This document shows, piece after piece, positions 26,869-36,788 of a stretch of DNA of 64,000 bases (the first letter of the stretch is position 1; each line of letters opens with the position of its first letter). This DNA is from Vagococcus sp. CY52-2. Its GTDB lineage: Bacteria; Bacillota; Bacilli; Lactobacillales; Vagococcaceae. The stretch lies in NCBI RefSeq assembly GCF_022655055.1, contig NZ_CP093384.1, positions 558,001 to 622,000 of the forward strand, written 5' to 3'. The translations under genes were made by a program, and so were the position numbers. A model generated the notes under the pieces. It was not told where the DNA came from, did no database searches, and saw only the letters and a program-made list of their open reading frames with translations.

Positions 26869-28350
26869 ATGGTAAAAAATAAATTTAATCTATTTGGTAT
26901 TGATGAGTCGATAATTGAGGCATTAGATGTTTTAGGTTATACAACCCCCACAGAAGTTCAGAAAGAAGTGGTACCATTACTTCTTGAAAAAAAAGATATG
27001 GTGGTACAATCTCAAACAGGTAGTGGGAAGACAGCCGCTTTTGGTATTCCTGTTTGTGATACAGTAGAGTGGGAAGAACGATACCCTCAAGTGTTAATTC
27101 TAACGCCAACTAGAGAATTGGCGACACAAATTCAAGAGGAATTATTTAATATAGGTCGTTATAAGCGATTAAAAGTCGTGAGTTTATTTGGAAAAAGTTC
27201 TTTTCAAATGCAGGTTAAACAATTGAAACAACGAACACATATTGTAGTTGCAACACCTGGTCGGTTGTATGACCATATCATGCAAAAAACAATCAACCTA
27301 AGTAAAATCAATCAAGTGATTATAGATGAAGCAGATGAAATGTTTGCGATGGGATTTATCGAGCAATTAGATCAAATCATGCCGAGATTACCTAAAAAAA
27401 GAAATACGGCGCTATTCTCTGCTACAATGCCAGATGCGGTGAAACGATTATCTAAAAAGTACCTACATAATCCAGTATATGTTGAAATAAAAAAAACGGA
27501 TGACCAGAAGAAACGTATTTCACAATACTATCAATGGACAGCTGATGATGAAAAAAATGCGCAGTTTAAAGATACATTGATTGTTGAGAATCCTGAGACA
27601 AGTATTATTTTTTGTAATACAAAGGTTATGGTTGAAGAGTTAACGAAGCAACTAAAAAATCTAGGTGTTAATTGTGAGATGTTACATGGTGGGATGGAGC
27701 AACGAGATCGAACACGTGTGATAAAAGATTATAAACGTGGATACATTCATTGTTTAGTCGCAACAGATGTCGCAGCTAGAGGGATTGACGTATCAGACAT
27801 TAAGCTAGTTGTGAATTATGATATTCCTGATAAAGTTGAAACCTATACGCATCGAATCGGCCGTACAGCTCGTTTTGAAAAAAGTGGGAAAGCTATATCA
27901 TTTGTCAATTCGAAAGATAAATCCTCTTTTAAAGCGATTTTGGCTAAACAAGGCGATAGTCTTGAAGAAATGCGTTGTCCCAATCAAGAGTTAGTAAAAG
28001 AGATGAAACGTCCATTTTTAGATAGACAATTAGAATCTCCAAAATTACGTAAAGAAAAAGGGTTGTCTTTTAATGAAGACATTATGAAAATTCATATTAA
28101 TGCAGGGAAAAAGCAAAAAATGCGTGCCGGTGATATTGTTGGAGCCTTATGTCAAATTGATGGTATGACTGCAGATGATATTGGTGTGATCGATTTATTA
28201 GATATTTCAACTTTTGTCGACATTTTAAATGGTAAAGGTGATTTGGTATTAAAAACACTTCAAACAAAACCAATTAAAGGACGTTTGAGAAAAGTAAACA
28301 AATCAAACGTTACAAAGTATGAGCAAGATTTACAAAAATATCAACGCTAA
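26869..28350 (+). CDS. DEAD-box RNA helicase (DbpA/YxiN-like)
   Basis: An ATP-dependent RNA helicase, 493 residues. It has a Q motif, SQTGSGKTAAF (motif I), PTRELA, DEADEMFAMGF (motif II), SAT, and HRIGRTARF (motif VI). A C-terminal DbpA-type RNA-binding domain follows (about 400-475: MKIHINAGKKQKMRAGDIVGAL). Proteins with that domain bind 23S rRNA hairpin 92 and act in 50S assembly. An ATG at 26854 is in frame, but GAAGGA lies 7 bases before ATG 26869 (MVKNKFN), which is chosen. A hairpin follows. Confidence 0.92.
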   Translation: MVKNKFNLFGIDESIIEALDVLGYTTPTEVQKEVVPLLLEKKDMVVQSQTGSGKTAAFGIPVCDTVEWEERYPQVLILTPTRELATQIQEELFNIGRYKRLKVVSLFGKSSFQMQVKQLKQRTHIVVATPGRLYDHIMQKTINLSKINQVIIDEADEMFAMGFIEQLDQIMPRLPKKRNTALFSATMPDAVKRLSKKYLHNPVYVEIKKTDDQKKRISQYYQWTADDEKNAQFKDTLIVENPETSIIFCNTKVMVEELTKQLKNLGVNCEMLHGGMEQRDRTRVIKDYKRGYIHCLVATDVAARGIDVSDIKLVVNYDIPDKVETYTHRIGRTARFEKSGKAISFVNSKDKSSFKAILAKQGDSLEEMRCPNQELVKEMKRPFLDRQLESPKLRKEKGLSFNEDIMKIHINAGKKQKMRAGDIVGALCQIDGMTADDIGVIDLLDISTFVDILNGKGDLVLKTLQTKPIKGRLRKVNKSNVTKYEQDLQKYQR

Positions 28351-28386
28351 AAAAGAGTTCTTTTAAGAGAGCTCTTTTCTTTTTTC
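28351..28386 (+). terminator. Terminator after the helicase
   Basis: AAAAGAGTTCT (28351-28361) pairs, with a mismatch, with the AGAGCTCTTTT side (to about 28379), followed by a T-rich run. Confidence 0.7.
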
Positions 28387-28411
28387 GAATGTTTATAGAA
28401 AGAAGGGTGTG

Positions 28412-28773
28412 ATGATTGAATGGTTTTATCAAGCTTATTGTTTTTCTTAGGGGCATCTTTGGCTTCTTTTTTTGTATTAGTGGGTGAGAGAGTATCTAAA
28501 CAGGAATCCATTGTCCTACCTAGGTCTCATTGTTCTTATTGCCAACATGAGTTAAGGTGGTCTGAATTAGTTCCAGTGTTTTCTTATTGTTTCTTGAAAG
28601 GTCGCTGTTTATATTGCTTTAATCATATTGGTCATGCTAGTACATTGTGGGAATTATTTTCAGGTCTTTTATTTATGTTATTATATAGTTTAGAGGTAAA
28701 CACATTACAAGGTGTTTTATTCTGTCTAGTTTGGTTTATCTTACTATCAAGGTTGAATCAGACAGATTATTAA
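28412..28773 (+). pseudogene. Type 4 prepilin peptidase (ComC-like), truncated and frameshifted
   Basis: The N-terminal domain of a prepilin leader peptidase/methylase. GASLASFF and a double CxxC zinc motif (CSYC and CLYC) surround ELVPVFSYCFLKGRC. The catalytic aspartyl domain with GxGD is missing, because the frame ends at LSRLNQTDY after about 117 residues. The well-spaced AGAAGGG belongs to the ATG at 28412 (MIEWFYQ), whose frame stops after 12 codons; the remaining part is read only from 28420. So both a frameshift and a truncation are present. Competence pilin processing by this gene is presumably lost. Confidence 0.75.
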
Positions 28774-28886
28774 AAAAACTCTCTATGAAAAAATCTATTA
28801 TAAATAGTAAAAAAGTATTTGATTGGATGATTTTTTTCTAAATTTACAGTATACTATCATAGGATAAACTAAGGAGAGTAAAATAA

Positions 28887-29483
28887 ATGGCTCAATTATT
28901 TTTTAAATATGGTGCGATGAATAGTGGGAAAACGATTGAAATTTTAAAGGTTGCTCACAACTATGAAGAACAAAATAAACCAGTCGTTTTGATGACCAGT
29001 GGATTGGATACAAGAGATGAGATTGGTGTTATATCCAGTCGCATTGGATTACGACGAGAGGCTATTCCGATTTTCCATGAAACCAATGTTTATGATATAG
29101 TAAAAAAGATGACTGATAAACCATACTGTATCCTAGTAGATGAGTCTCAATTTTTAGAACAAGCTCATGTGGTTCAATTTGCTAAAATTGTGGATGAATT
29201 AGATATTCCAGTAATGGCATTTGGACTTAAAAATGATTTTAAAAATGAGTTGTTTGAGGGCTCTAAGTATTTATTATTATACGCAGATAAAATAGAAGAA
29301 TTAAAAACAATTTGTTGGTTTTGTCATAAAAAAGCCACAATGAATCTAAGAATGGATAACAATAAACCTGTTTATACAGGTGAACAAATTCAAATAGGTG
29401 GCAATGAAGCTTATTACCCAGTTTGTCGTAAGCATTATGTGAATCCGCCGTTGTCAAATCGAAAGGATGAAGAAAATGTTTGA
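28887..29483 (+). CDS. tdk: Thymidine kinase
   Basis: Phosphorylates thymidine to dTMP in the salvage pathway. The 198 residues show the P-loop [12 protein letters not shown] near the N terminus, the Walker B-like ILVDESQFL, and a zinc-bound lasso domain with CWFC plus a C-terminal cysteine. This is typical type II thymidine kinase. AAGGAG precedes the ATG. The stop overlaps the start region of prfA, as in many Firmicutes where tdk-prfA-prmC form one operon. Confidence 0.95.
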   Translation: MAQLFFKYGAMNSGKTIEILKVAHNYEEQNKPVVLMTSGLDTRDEIGVISSRIGLRREAIPIFHETNVYDIVKKMTDKPYCILVDESQFLEQAHVVQFAKIVDELDIPVMAFGLKNDFKNELFEGSKYLLLYADKIEELKTICWFCHKKATMNLRMDNNKPVYTGEQIQIGGNEAYYPVCRKHYVNPPLSNRKDEENV

Positions 29484-30546
29484 TCAATTACAATCAATCG
29501 AAGACCGTTATGAAGAATTAGCGGAGTTATTAAGTGACCCAGATGTCGTCAGTGACACGAAACGCTTCATGGAGCTATCTAAAGAAGAAGCAGGAACACG
29601 TGAAACAGTAGAAGTTTACCGTCGTTATAAAGAAGTGATAGAAGGAATTTCGGATACAGAAGAATTATTAGGTGAGAAACTTGATGATGAGATGCAAGAA
29701 ATGGCAAAAGAAGAGTTGTCAGAGTTAAAAACAGAAAAAGAAGAATTAGAAGAACGGATTAAGATTCTTTTATTACCAAAAGACCCTAATGATGATAAAA
29801 ATATCATTTTAGAAATTCGTGGCGCTGCTGGTGGAGATGAAGCGGCATTATTTGCAGGTGATTTGTTTGAAATGTATCAAAGTTACTCTCAAAATCAAGG
29901 TTGGACATTTGAGGTGATGGACGCTAATATCACTGATATTGGTGGTTACAAAGAAGTGACTGTGATGATTACTGGTAATAGTGTTTTTTCTAAGTTAAAA
30001 TACGAAAGTGGTGCACATCGTGTACAACGTGTCCCATCAACTGAATCACAAGGTCGAGTGCATACATCAACGGCAACAGTTGTTGTGTTACCAGAAGCAG
30101 AAGAAGTTGAATTAGATTTAGAAGATAAAGACATTCGTGTGGATATTTATCATGCAAGTGGAGCTGGTGGACAGCACGTTAATAAGACTGCCTCTGCTGT
30201 GCGTTTGACACATATCCCAACAGGCATTGTTGTTGCGATGCAGGATGAGCGTTCTCAGTTAAAAAACAGAGAAAAAGCAATGAAGGTATTACGTGCTAGA
30301 GTGTATGACCAATTACAACAAGAAAGTCGTAGTGAGTATGATGCAAATCGTAAATCGGCTGTTGGTACAGGGGATCGCTCTGAACGTATTCGCACTTATA
30401 ATTTTCCACAAAATCGTGTCACTGATCACCGAATTGGCTTAACGATTCAAAAATTAGATCAAATCTTAGCAGGAAAATTAGACGAAATTGTAGATGCTTT
30501 AATTATTTATGATCAAACAGCTCAATTGGAGAAATTAAATGGATAA
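29476..30546 (+). CDS. prfA: Peptide chain release factor 1
   Basis: Recognises UAA and UAG stop codons and triggers release of the finished peptide. The 356 residues include the codon-recognition region [14 protein letters not shown] (PxT-type motif, here P-S-T) and the catalytic GGQ in [10 protein letters not shown]. An upstream ATG at 29467 is in frame, but AAAGGA lies 8 bases before ATG 29476 (MFDQLQ), which is used. It overlaps tdk by 8 bases and prmC by 8 bases. The neighbouring methyltransferase modifies the GGQ glutamine. Confidence 0.96.
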   Translation: MFDQLQSIEDRYEELAELLSDPDVVSDTKRFMELSKEEAGTRETVEVYRRYKEVIEGISDTEELLGEKLDDEMQEMAKEELSELKTEKEELEERIKILLLPKDPNDDKNIILEIRGAAGGDEAALFAGDLFEMYQSYSQNQGWTFEVMDANITDIGGYKEVTVMITGNSVFSKLKYESGAHRVQRVPSTESQGRVHTSTATVVVLPEAEEVELDLEDKDIRVDIYHASGAGGQHVNKTASAVRLTHIPTGIVVAMQDERSQLKNREKAMKVLRARVYDQLQQESRSEYDANRKSAVGTGDRSERIRTYNFPQNRVTDHRIGLTIQKLDQILAGKLDEIVDALIIYDQTAQLEKLNG

Positions 30547-31378
30547 GCCTATTACATATTTTGAAGTCCTGAAATGGGCTTCTTCTTTTTTAGAAGCACA
30601 TGATAAAGACGCTTCAATTGCTGAATATTTATTACTTGAGTATAATCAATGGACAAAAACAGACTTGTTGTTACATTTTAAAAAAGATGTTCCCCAAGAT
30701 TTATTGGACAGATTATCAAATGATTTAGAAAAGGTCAGTCAAGATTACCCACCCCAATATTTGATTGGCTCATGTGAATTTTATGGTGAACGCTTTTTAG
30801 TGTCAGAAGACACCTTAATTCCAAGACCAGAAACAGAAGAACTGGTAGAATGTTGTTTAACAGAAAATGATTTTCAAAACAAAGTTGTGGTGGATGTTGG
30901 AACAGGAACAGGTATTATTGCCATTAGTTTGAAAAAGAACAGACCTAATTGGACGGTTAGGGCGATTGATTTATCACCCGAAGCATTGGAAATAGCACAA
31001 AAAAATGCCAAATATTTAGAAACTGACATTGAGTTTTATGAAGGAAATACCCTTGAACCAGTAGCAAATCAGATGTTTGATATTATATTATCTAATCCAC
31101 CTTATATTAGTGTTGATGAATGGGAAGAAATGGATGAATCAGTAAGAAATTATGAACCAAAATTAGCGTTATTTGCTAACGATAACGGGTTGGCTATTTA
31201 TGAAAAACTAGCAAAAGAAGCAACGCAATTATTAACAAGTGATGGAAAGATTTATTTAGAGATAGGATATAAACAAGGAAGTAGCGTAGCACAGATATTT
31301 CAAGAGTATTTCCCTAATAAAATAGTAGAAATTGTAAAAGATATGTCAGGACATGACCGAATCGTTAAAGTTTACTAA
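30539..31378 (+). CDS. prmC: Release factor glutamine methyltransferase
   Basis: Methylates the glutamine of the GGQ motif in release factors 1 and 2 using S-adenosylmethionine. The 279-residue protein has an N-terminal helical domain, the SAM motif [14 protein letters not shown] (about 119-132) and the catalytic NPPYIS. Its start overlaps prfA by 8 bases, so enzyme and substrate are translationally linked. Typical length and motifs; no oddities. Confidence 0.96.
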   Translation: MDKPITYFEVLKWASSFLEAHDKDASIAEYLLLEYNQWTKTDLLLHFKKDVPQDLLDRLSNDLEKVSQDYPPQYLIGSCEFYGERFLVSEDTLIPRPETEELVECCLTENDFQNKVVVDVGTGTGIIAISLKKNRPNWTVRAIDLSPEALEIAQKNAKYLETDIEFYEGNTLEPVANQMFDIILSNPPYISVDEWEEMDESVRNYEPKLALFANDNGLAIYEKLAKEATQLLTSDGKIYLEIGYKQGSSVAQIFQEYFPNKIVEIVKDMSGHDRIVKVY

Positions 31379-31392
31379 AAGGAAGTGTAAAG

Positions 31393-32430
31393 ATGGGTAC
31401 AACAGTATATCATCATGATGAAATAAAAGAAGCAGCAAAAATTATTAAGCAAGGGGGACTCATCTCATTTCCAACTGAAACCGTTTATGGATTGGGAGCA
31501 GACGCAACCAATACAGAAGCGGTGAAAAAAGTCTATCTAGCTAAGGGACGTCCCAGTGATAACCCTTTGATTGTTCATGTGAATTCAAAAGAGATGGTAG
31601 AAGAATATGTTGATACTATTCCTGATAAAGCTTTACAGTTGATGAAGATATTCTGGCCAGGACCATTAACGCTTATTTTTAATTTAGCACAGAACAATAA
31701 TTTATCAACCAGTGTAACAGCTAATTTAAATACAGCTGCTTTTAGAATGCCTAATAACTTTGTCACACTGGAATTGATTCGTCAGTCAGCTACACCACTA
31801 GTTGGTCCAAGTGCTAATACATCAGGTAAACCAAGTCCAACTACTGCCATTCACGTATTGAATGATTTAAGCGGAAAGATTGAAGGGATACTAGATGACG
31901 GTGAATGTGAGGTTGGGATAGAATCGACTGTGTTAGATATGAGCAATCCTAACATGCCGACTATTTTAAGACCAGGAGCGATTACAAAAGAAGAGATTGA
32001 AGAAGTTATTGGTGAAATAGCGATAGATACACACTTAATTGATGAACACAACGCCCCAAAATCGCCAGGTATGAAATACAAACATTATTCTCCTGACACA
32101 CCAGTGGTAATGATAGATAGTGAATTAGATAATTGGGAAGAAGCGGTTGAATATTACCAACAATTAAATAAAACAGTTGCTATTTTATCTAATAAAGAAA
32201 TAGTGAGTCGTTTAGTGGATTATTCGGTATTTGCTCATTATATACTATCAGACAAAAAAGATGTTAAATCTGCTATGCATCATTTGTTTGGTGGATTAAG
32301 GGCCCTCGATGCTGAATTATTAGGATATAATGGTGTAATTTTAGCAGAAGGGTATCCTGAAGTAAGCCAAAATATGGGTTATATGAATCGACTAAAAAAA
32401 GCAGCAAATCAAACATTTTTTAGAAAATAA
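31393..32430 (+). CDS. L-threonylcarbamoyladenylate synthase (Sua5/YwlC)
   Basis: Makes threonylcarbamoyl-AMP from threonine, bicarbonate and ATP for the t6A37 modification of tRNAs. The 345 residues comprise a YrdC domain (PTETVYGLGADATN, KGRPSDNPLIVHV, GPSANTSGKPSPTTA) and a C-terminal Sua5 domain (from about 215, APKSPGMKYKHYSPDTPV), so this is the long Sua5 type, not the short TsaC. AAAGGAAG precedes the ATG. It sits between prmC and glyA, as commonly seen in Firmicutes. Confidence 0.94.
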   Translation: MGTTVYHHDEIKEAAKIIKQGGLISFPTETVYGLGADATNTEAVKKVYLAKGRPSDNPLIVHVNSKEMVEEYVDTIPDKALQLMKIFWPGPLTLIFNLAQNNNLSTSVTANLNTAAFRMPNNFVTLELIRQSATPLVGPSANTSGKPSPTTAIHVLNDLSGKIEGILDDGECEVGIESTVLDMSNPNMPTILRPGAITKEEIEEVIGEIAIDTHLIDEHNAPKSPGMKYKHYSPDTPVVMIDSELDNWEEAVEYYQQLNKTVAILSNKEIVSRLVDYSVFAHYILSDKKDVKSAMHHLFGGLRALDAELLGYNGVILAEGYPEVSQNMGYMNRLKKAANQTFFRK

Positions 32431-32487
32431 TAGTAATCATAAAGAAATATGGTACAATAGTATAAAAAATCGGGAGTGTGTTTGCAT

Positions 32488-33726
32488 ATGGATTATAAAA
32501 AAGAAGATGCTGTTTTGTGGGATGCTATAGCGAATGAAAAACAAAGACAACAAGAAACAATAGAGCTAATTGCTTCAGAAAATTTTGTATCTGAGGCTGT
32601 TATGGCAGCCCAAGGAAGTGTATTAACAAATAAATATGCAGAAGGATATCCTGGACGCAGATATTATGGTGGATGCGAATTTATTGATGTGGTAGAAAAT
32701 TTAGCGATTGATCGTGCGAAAGATTTATTTCAAGCTGATTTTGCTAATGTTCAGGCTCATTCAGGTTCACAAGCTAACACTGCAGCCTACTTGTCTTTAG
32801 TTGAAGATGGGGATACTATTATGGGAATGGACCTAACAGCAGGAGGGCATTTAACGCATGGCTCTCCAGTAAACTTTAGTGGTAAAACATATAACTTTGT
32901 GTCATATGGTGTAGATCCAGTGACAGAAGTTATCGACTATGAAGTGGTGAGAATTTTAGCAAGAAAACATCAACCAAAACTGATTGTAGCTGGAGCAAGT
33001 GCATACTCTAGAGACATTGATTTCAAGAAATTTAGAGAAATAGCAGATAGTGTTGGAGCTAAATTAATGGTTGATATGGCTCATATTGCTGGACTTGTTG
33101 CAACAGGTCTCCATCAAAATCCAGTTCCGTATGCAGATATTGTGACATCAACGACTCATAAAACATTAAGAGGTCCTAGAGGTGGCCTTATTTTAACTAA
33201 CTCTCCAGAATTAGCTAAAAAGATAAATAGTGCTATTTTCCCAGGTATTCAAGGGGGTCCATTAGAGCATGTTATAGCAGGAAAAGCTGCGGCATTTAGA
33301 GAAGCGCTATTACCAGAATTTAAAGATTATAGTAAACAAGTATTAGCAAATGCTAAGGCTATGGCTCGTGTAATCAATCAAACACCAGGAGCTCGTTTAA
33401 TTAGTGGAGATACAGATAATCATTTATTATTAATAGATGTGACAGGGTTTGAGTTAACTGGTAAAGAAGCAGAAGCTATTTTAGATAGTGTACATATTAC
33501 AGTTAATAAAAATACCATTCCATTTGAGAGCCAAAGTCCATTTGTAACAAGTGGTATCCGTATTGGGACACCCGCAATTACAACACGTGGATTTAAAGAA
33601 GAAGATGCTAAAAAAGTAGCTGAATTAATTGTTGAAGCACTAACTTATCATGGAGAAGAAAGTGTGTTAGAGAAAGTAAGAAAAGAAGTAGCAGAATTAT
33701 TAAAGAGCCACCCACTTTATAAATAA
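32488..33726 (+). CDS. glyA: Serine hydroxymethyltransferase
   Basis: A PLP enzyme interconverting serine and glycine with tetrahydrofolate, feeding one-carbon metabolism. The 412 residues include [15 protein letters not shown], the PLP lysine in [13 protein letters not shown], and GTPAITTRG. An in-frame start exists at 32476, but GGGAG 10-15 bases upstream and the family N terminus favour ATG 32488 (MDYKKED). A perfect 11-bp hairpin terminates transcription. Confidence 0.96.
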   Translation: MDYKKEDAVLWDAIANEKQRQQETIELIASENFVSEAVMAAQGSVLTNKYAEGYPGRRYYGGCEFIDVVENLAIDRAKDLFQADFANVQAHSGSQANTAAYLSLVEDGDTIMGMDLTAGGHLTHGSPVNFSGKTYNFVSYGVDPVTEVIDYEVVRILARKHQPKLIVAGASAYSRDIDFKKFREIADSVGAKLMVDMAHIAGLVATGLHQNPVPYADIVTSTTHKTLRGPRGGLILTNSPELAKKINSAIFPGIQGGPLEHVIAGKAAAFREALLPEFKDYSKQVLANAKAMARVINQTPGARLISGDTDNHLLLIDVTGFELTGKEAEAILDSVHITVNKNTIPFESQSPFVTSGIRIGTPAITTRGFKEEDAKKVAELIVEALTYHGEESVLEKVRKEVAELLKSHPLYK

Positions 33727-33733
33727 AATTTTT

Positions 33734-33763
33734 AGGGAATTGACTAGTCAATTCCCTTTTTTT
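33734..33763 (+). terminator. Terminator after glyA
   Basis: A perfect 11-bp stem AGGGAATTGAC (33734-33744) with its complement (33747-33757) and a T tail. Confidence 0.88.
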
Positions 33764-33807
33764 CGGCTACAATAGATAAGAATAAAATTTAAAAGGAGAA
33801 TCGCATT

Positions 33808-34437
33808 ATGGGAAAATTTCAAGTGATAGATCATCCGTTAATCCAACACAAGTTAACAATTATCAGAGAAAAAAATTGTGGAACAAAGGTTTTCAGAGAA
33901 GTTGTTGATGAGATTGCTATGTTAATGGCTTATGAGGTATCTCGTGATATGCCATTAGAAGACATTGAAATTGAAACACCAATGGGAACGTCAGTACAAA
34001 AAACGTTAACTGGTAAGAAAGTAGCGATTATCCCAATCTTAAGAGCAGGTATTGGAATGGTTGATGGTATGTTAGAATTAATACCAGCAGCTAAAGTTGG
34101 ACATGTGGGTTTGTATCGTGACCATGATACTTTAGAACCAGTTGAATATTTTGTTAAATTACCAGCAGATATTGCTGAAAGACAATTATTTGTTGTAGAC
34201 CCAATGTTAGCAACAGGTGGCTCAGCTATTATGGCAATTGATTTATTAAAACGTCGTGGCGCAACAAATATTAAATTTGTTTGTTTAGTAGCTGCTCCTG
34301 AAGGTGTCAAAGCTCTTCAAGAAGCTCATCCAGATGTTGATATCTATACTGCCGGTTTAGATGAAAAATTAAATGAAGAAGGTTACATTGTTCCTGGTTT
34401 AGGGGATGCTGGTGACCGTTTATTTGGTACAAAATAA
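33808..34437 (+). CDS. upp: Uracil phosphoribosyltransferase
   Basis: Salvages uracil to UMP with PRPP. The 209 residues end in the uracil-binding [18 protein letters not shown], and the PRPP loop is [11 protein letters not shown]. Full length for the family. AAAAGGAG precedes the ATG. Separate transcription unit with hairpins on both sides. No PyrR-type attenuator is visible in the short leader. Confidence 0.96.
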   Translation: MGKFQVIDHPLIQHKLTIIREKNCGTKVFREVVDEIAMLMAYEVSRDMPLEDIEIETPMGTSVQKTLTGKKVAIIPILRAGIGMVDGMLELIPAAKVGHVGLYRDHDTLEPVEYFVKLPADIAERQLFVVDPMLATGGSAIMAIDLLKRRGATNIKFVCLVAAPEGVKALQEAHPDVDIYTAGLDEKLNEEGYIVPGLGDAGDRLFGTK

Positions 34438-34450
34438 TAAGATTTAAAAG

Positions 34451-34481
34451 AGATCAGACTACATATTCTGGTCTTTTTTTT
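34451..34481 (+). terminator. Terminator after upp
   Basis: AGATCAGA (34451-34458) pairs with TCTGGTCT (34467-34474), one wobble, followed by T residues. Confidence 0.72.
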
Positions 34482-34648
34482 GTGAAAAAATCTCTTTTTC
34501 CAATTGTCAATAGGACAAACCTATTAAAATAACTATTAGATTCCATAATATTCCATAATATTCTGTAATTTATAATCGGTTACCAATCATTATAAATTAA
34601 ACTTATATTTTGCGAGAATATAATAAAATAAATATAAGAGAGAAGGTT

Positions 34649-34902
34649 ATGGAAAATATTTGTATTAACTTAACTATTATCAACGTATTGTTATTCAATT
34701 AATCATTGTGATAACTATTGGCTCAGTATTAGGAATACTTTAGCTTAAAACACTTCATTTATGGCCTTTTGGAGGAAATCATTTAGGATTAGAGCATCCT
34801 ATGCTAGGTATTCTAGGTGGTCAATTCGTTTATATGATGCCAATGCTATTTATGAATACTTTCTTTGATAAATGGCCAATGTCGTATTATAAAGAGAAAT
34901 AA
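34649..34902 (+). pseudogene. Decayed small membrane protein
   Basis: An ATG at 34649 closely follows AGAGAAGG, but its frame stops after 17 codons. Another frame from 34672 encodes a hydrophobic helix (IVIQLIIVITIGSVLGIL), meets TAG at 34741-34743, and then runs on with LHLWPFGGNHLGLEHPML, a second hydrophobic stretch and the end DKWPMSYYKEK. I do not recognise the family. A frameshift plus a stop suggest an inactivated protein of about 80 residues with two membrane segments. Confidence 0.55.
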
Positions 34903-34950
34903 TAGTTTAAAACCGTCAGACAGAAGGTTTTTTTCTTTGAGTAAAATTTA

Positions 34951-34992
34951 AAAAATGGTTACATCAATTAGTTATGATGTAACCATTTTTTT
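34951..34992. terminator. Bidirectional terminator before azoR
   Basis: A perfect 16-bp stem, AAAAATGGTTACATCA (34951-34966) with its complement (34975-34990); A and T runs on both flanks. Confidence 0.88.
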
Positions 34993-35602
34993 AGAAGGCT
35001 TTAGCTAATTCTTTTGTGTTTTCAATAATAGATGCCAAGATGTCATCAGATTTGTCTGGTTGATAGTCTAATCCCTCAATGATAATAGAATCTGTTTCTT
35101 CTACGCCAACAAAGTTAAAGATTTCTTTGACATATTTAGAGGAAGTATCTTCACCAGAGTGAATGCCCCCACTTGCTTGAATATGCAACATCTTTTTCCC
35201 TGGAACCAAGGGGATTTTACCAGTTTCAGTGTATTTAAACGTCTTGCCTGCAACAACGATGGTATCAATCCATGCTTTTAATTTAGTTGGAATATTTAAA
35301 TTCCATAAAGGATTAGCTACGATAATTTTATCTGAATTCAGAAATTGTTCTGTCAATTCAGAAAAACGTTCAATTTTTTTGGCTTGTTCTTCCGTAATTT
35401 CTTTTCCTTCTCTTAAATTAGTCCAACCAGTTAAGATATCTTTATCAATTTCTGGTATGAAATCATCATAAACATCAACAAATTCAACCATATCTGTTGG
35501 GTGACTTTCTTTGTAAGATGTCAAAAAGGCATCTAATACTTTAAGGGTACGAGAATCATCTGTTGTTAAGGGGTGTGCTTTAATAACTAATACATGTGAC
35601 AT
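34991..35602 (-). CDS. azoR: FMN-dependent NADH-azoreductase
   Basis: A 203-residue flavodoxin-fold oxidoreductase reducing azo bonds and quinones with NADH. The N terminus MSHVLVIKAHPLTTDDSRT provides the FMN phosphate loop. NPLWNLNIPTKLKAWIDTI and LHIQASGGIHSG are classic AzoR motifs. Physiological role is probably quinone detoxification. GAGGA precedes the ATG. Single gene, divergent from the fabK-like gene across a 228-base gap. Confidence 0.92.
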   Translation of the reverse strand: MSHVLVIKAHPLTTDDSRTLKVLDAFLTSYKESHPTDMVEFVDVYDDFIPEIDKDILTGWTNLREGKEITEEQAKKIERFSELTEQFLNSDKIIVANPLWNLNIPTKLKAWIDTIVVAGKTFKYTETGKIPLVPGKKMLHIQASGGIHSGEDTSSKYVKEIFNFVGVEETDSIIIEGLDYQPDKSDDILASIIENTKELAKAF

Positions 35603-35830
35603 ATAATTTCCTCAATTTATTTATATTTTACTTATTATTTATCAGTAAATATAAATATATAGTATTTTTTGAGAAATAGCAAAGTTTTTTTATTTGTGCT
35701 ATAAACAAACAATTTATCATGTATTATTTTTAATAATAGAGTCCTTAAGAAAAAGTGATTTGAAATCGTTAACAATAACAGGTACTATTAACTTTATTAA
35801 AAGTAATATGAAGGAAAGAGGAATATTGCG

Positions 35831-36754
35831 ATGTTAATTAATGAGTTATTAGGAATAAAATACCCAATTATTCAAGGAGCAATGGCCAAAATATCGACAT
35901 CAGAATTAGTTAGTGCCGTATCAGAAGCAGGAGGACTTGGTGTTATTGCTTCTGGTGGTATGACAACGGAACAAGTAAGAGAAGAAGTCCGAAAAACGCA
36001 AAAACTAACAGATAAGCCATTTGCGGTTAATGTGATGTTGATGATGGAAAACCGAGATGACATTATTGATGTAGTGATTGAAGAAGGGGTTAAAATTATT
36101 ACCTCAGGTGCAGGAACACCAAAACCATATATGAAACGTTTAAAAGAAGCAGGCGTTATTGTCATACCTGTTGTTCCAAATGTTGACATTGCCTTAAAGA
36201 TGGAAAAATTAGGAGCGGATGCTGTGATTGTCGAAGGGATGGAAGCAGGAGGACATATTGGAGAAGTTTGTACATTTCCACTAGTGTCTGCGGCAACACA
36301 AGCGTTGAGTATTCCAGTTGTGGCTGCAGGAGGATTATCGAATGGCCAGTCATTAGCTGCAGCGTTAGCATTAGGTGCAAAGGGAGTCCAAATGGGAACA
36401 GTTTATCTAGCAACAAAAGAGTGCCCAGTCTCAGATGCGTATAAAGAACAAATCCTTTTATCTAATGAAGCATCAACCGTTGTGACAGGTCGAAAAAATG
36501 GGGCCCCTGTAAGAAACATCCGCAACGAGATGACAAGTCACTATTTAGAATTAGAGGATAAGGAAGTATCAAGAGATGAATTAGAAGCTTTAACCATAGG
36601 CTCCTTGTATAAAGCTGTTAAAGAAGGGGATATGGTGAATGGTTCGGTGATGGCTGGACAAATTATTGGGACAATTTCGACAATAAAAACAGTTCAAGAA
36701 TTACATGATGACATTCTAGAGCAGTATAGAAAAGTATCACTGCCTAAAATATAG
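35831..36754 (+). CDS. FabK-like flavin enoyl-ACP reductase / nitronate monooxygenase family
   Basis: A 307-residue FMN TIM-barrel protein. It shows YPIIQGAMAKIST at the N terminus, EAGGLGVIASGG, EGMEAGGHIGE with the catalytic His region, and the phosphate site AAGGLSNG plus GAKGVQMGT. FabK (enoyl-ACP reductase II) and 2-nitropropane dioxygenase share this fold. Length and motifs favour the FabK side. It stands alone rather than in a fab cluster, so its role in fatty-acid synthesis is uncertain. AAGAGGAA precedes the ATG; a hairpin follows. Confidence 0.85.
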   Translation: MLINELLGIKYPIIQGAMAKISTSELVSAVSEAGGLGVIASGGMTTEQVREEVRKTQKLTDKPFAVNVMLMMENRDDIIDVVIEEGVKIITSGAGTPKPYMKRLKEAGVIVIPVVPNVDIALKMEKLGADAVIVEGMEAGGHIGEVCTFPLVSAATQALSIPVVAAGGLSNGQSLAAALALGAKGVQMGTVYLATKECPVSDAYKEQILLSNEASTVVTGRKNGAPVRNIRNEMTSHYLELEDKEVSRDELEALTIGSLYKAVKEGDMVNGSVMAGQIIGTISTIKTVQELHDDILEQYRKVSLPKI

Positions 36755-36762
36755 ATAGAAAG

Positions 36763-36788
36763 GACGACTTACGTGAGTCGTCTTTTTT
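36763..36788 (+). terminator. Terminator after the fabK-like gene
   Basis: GACGACT (36763-36769) with AGTCGTC (36776-36782), followed by six T residues. Confidence 0.85.
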
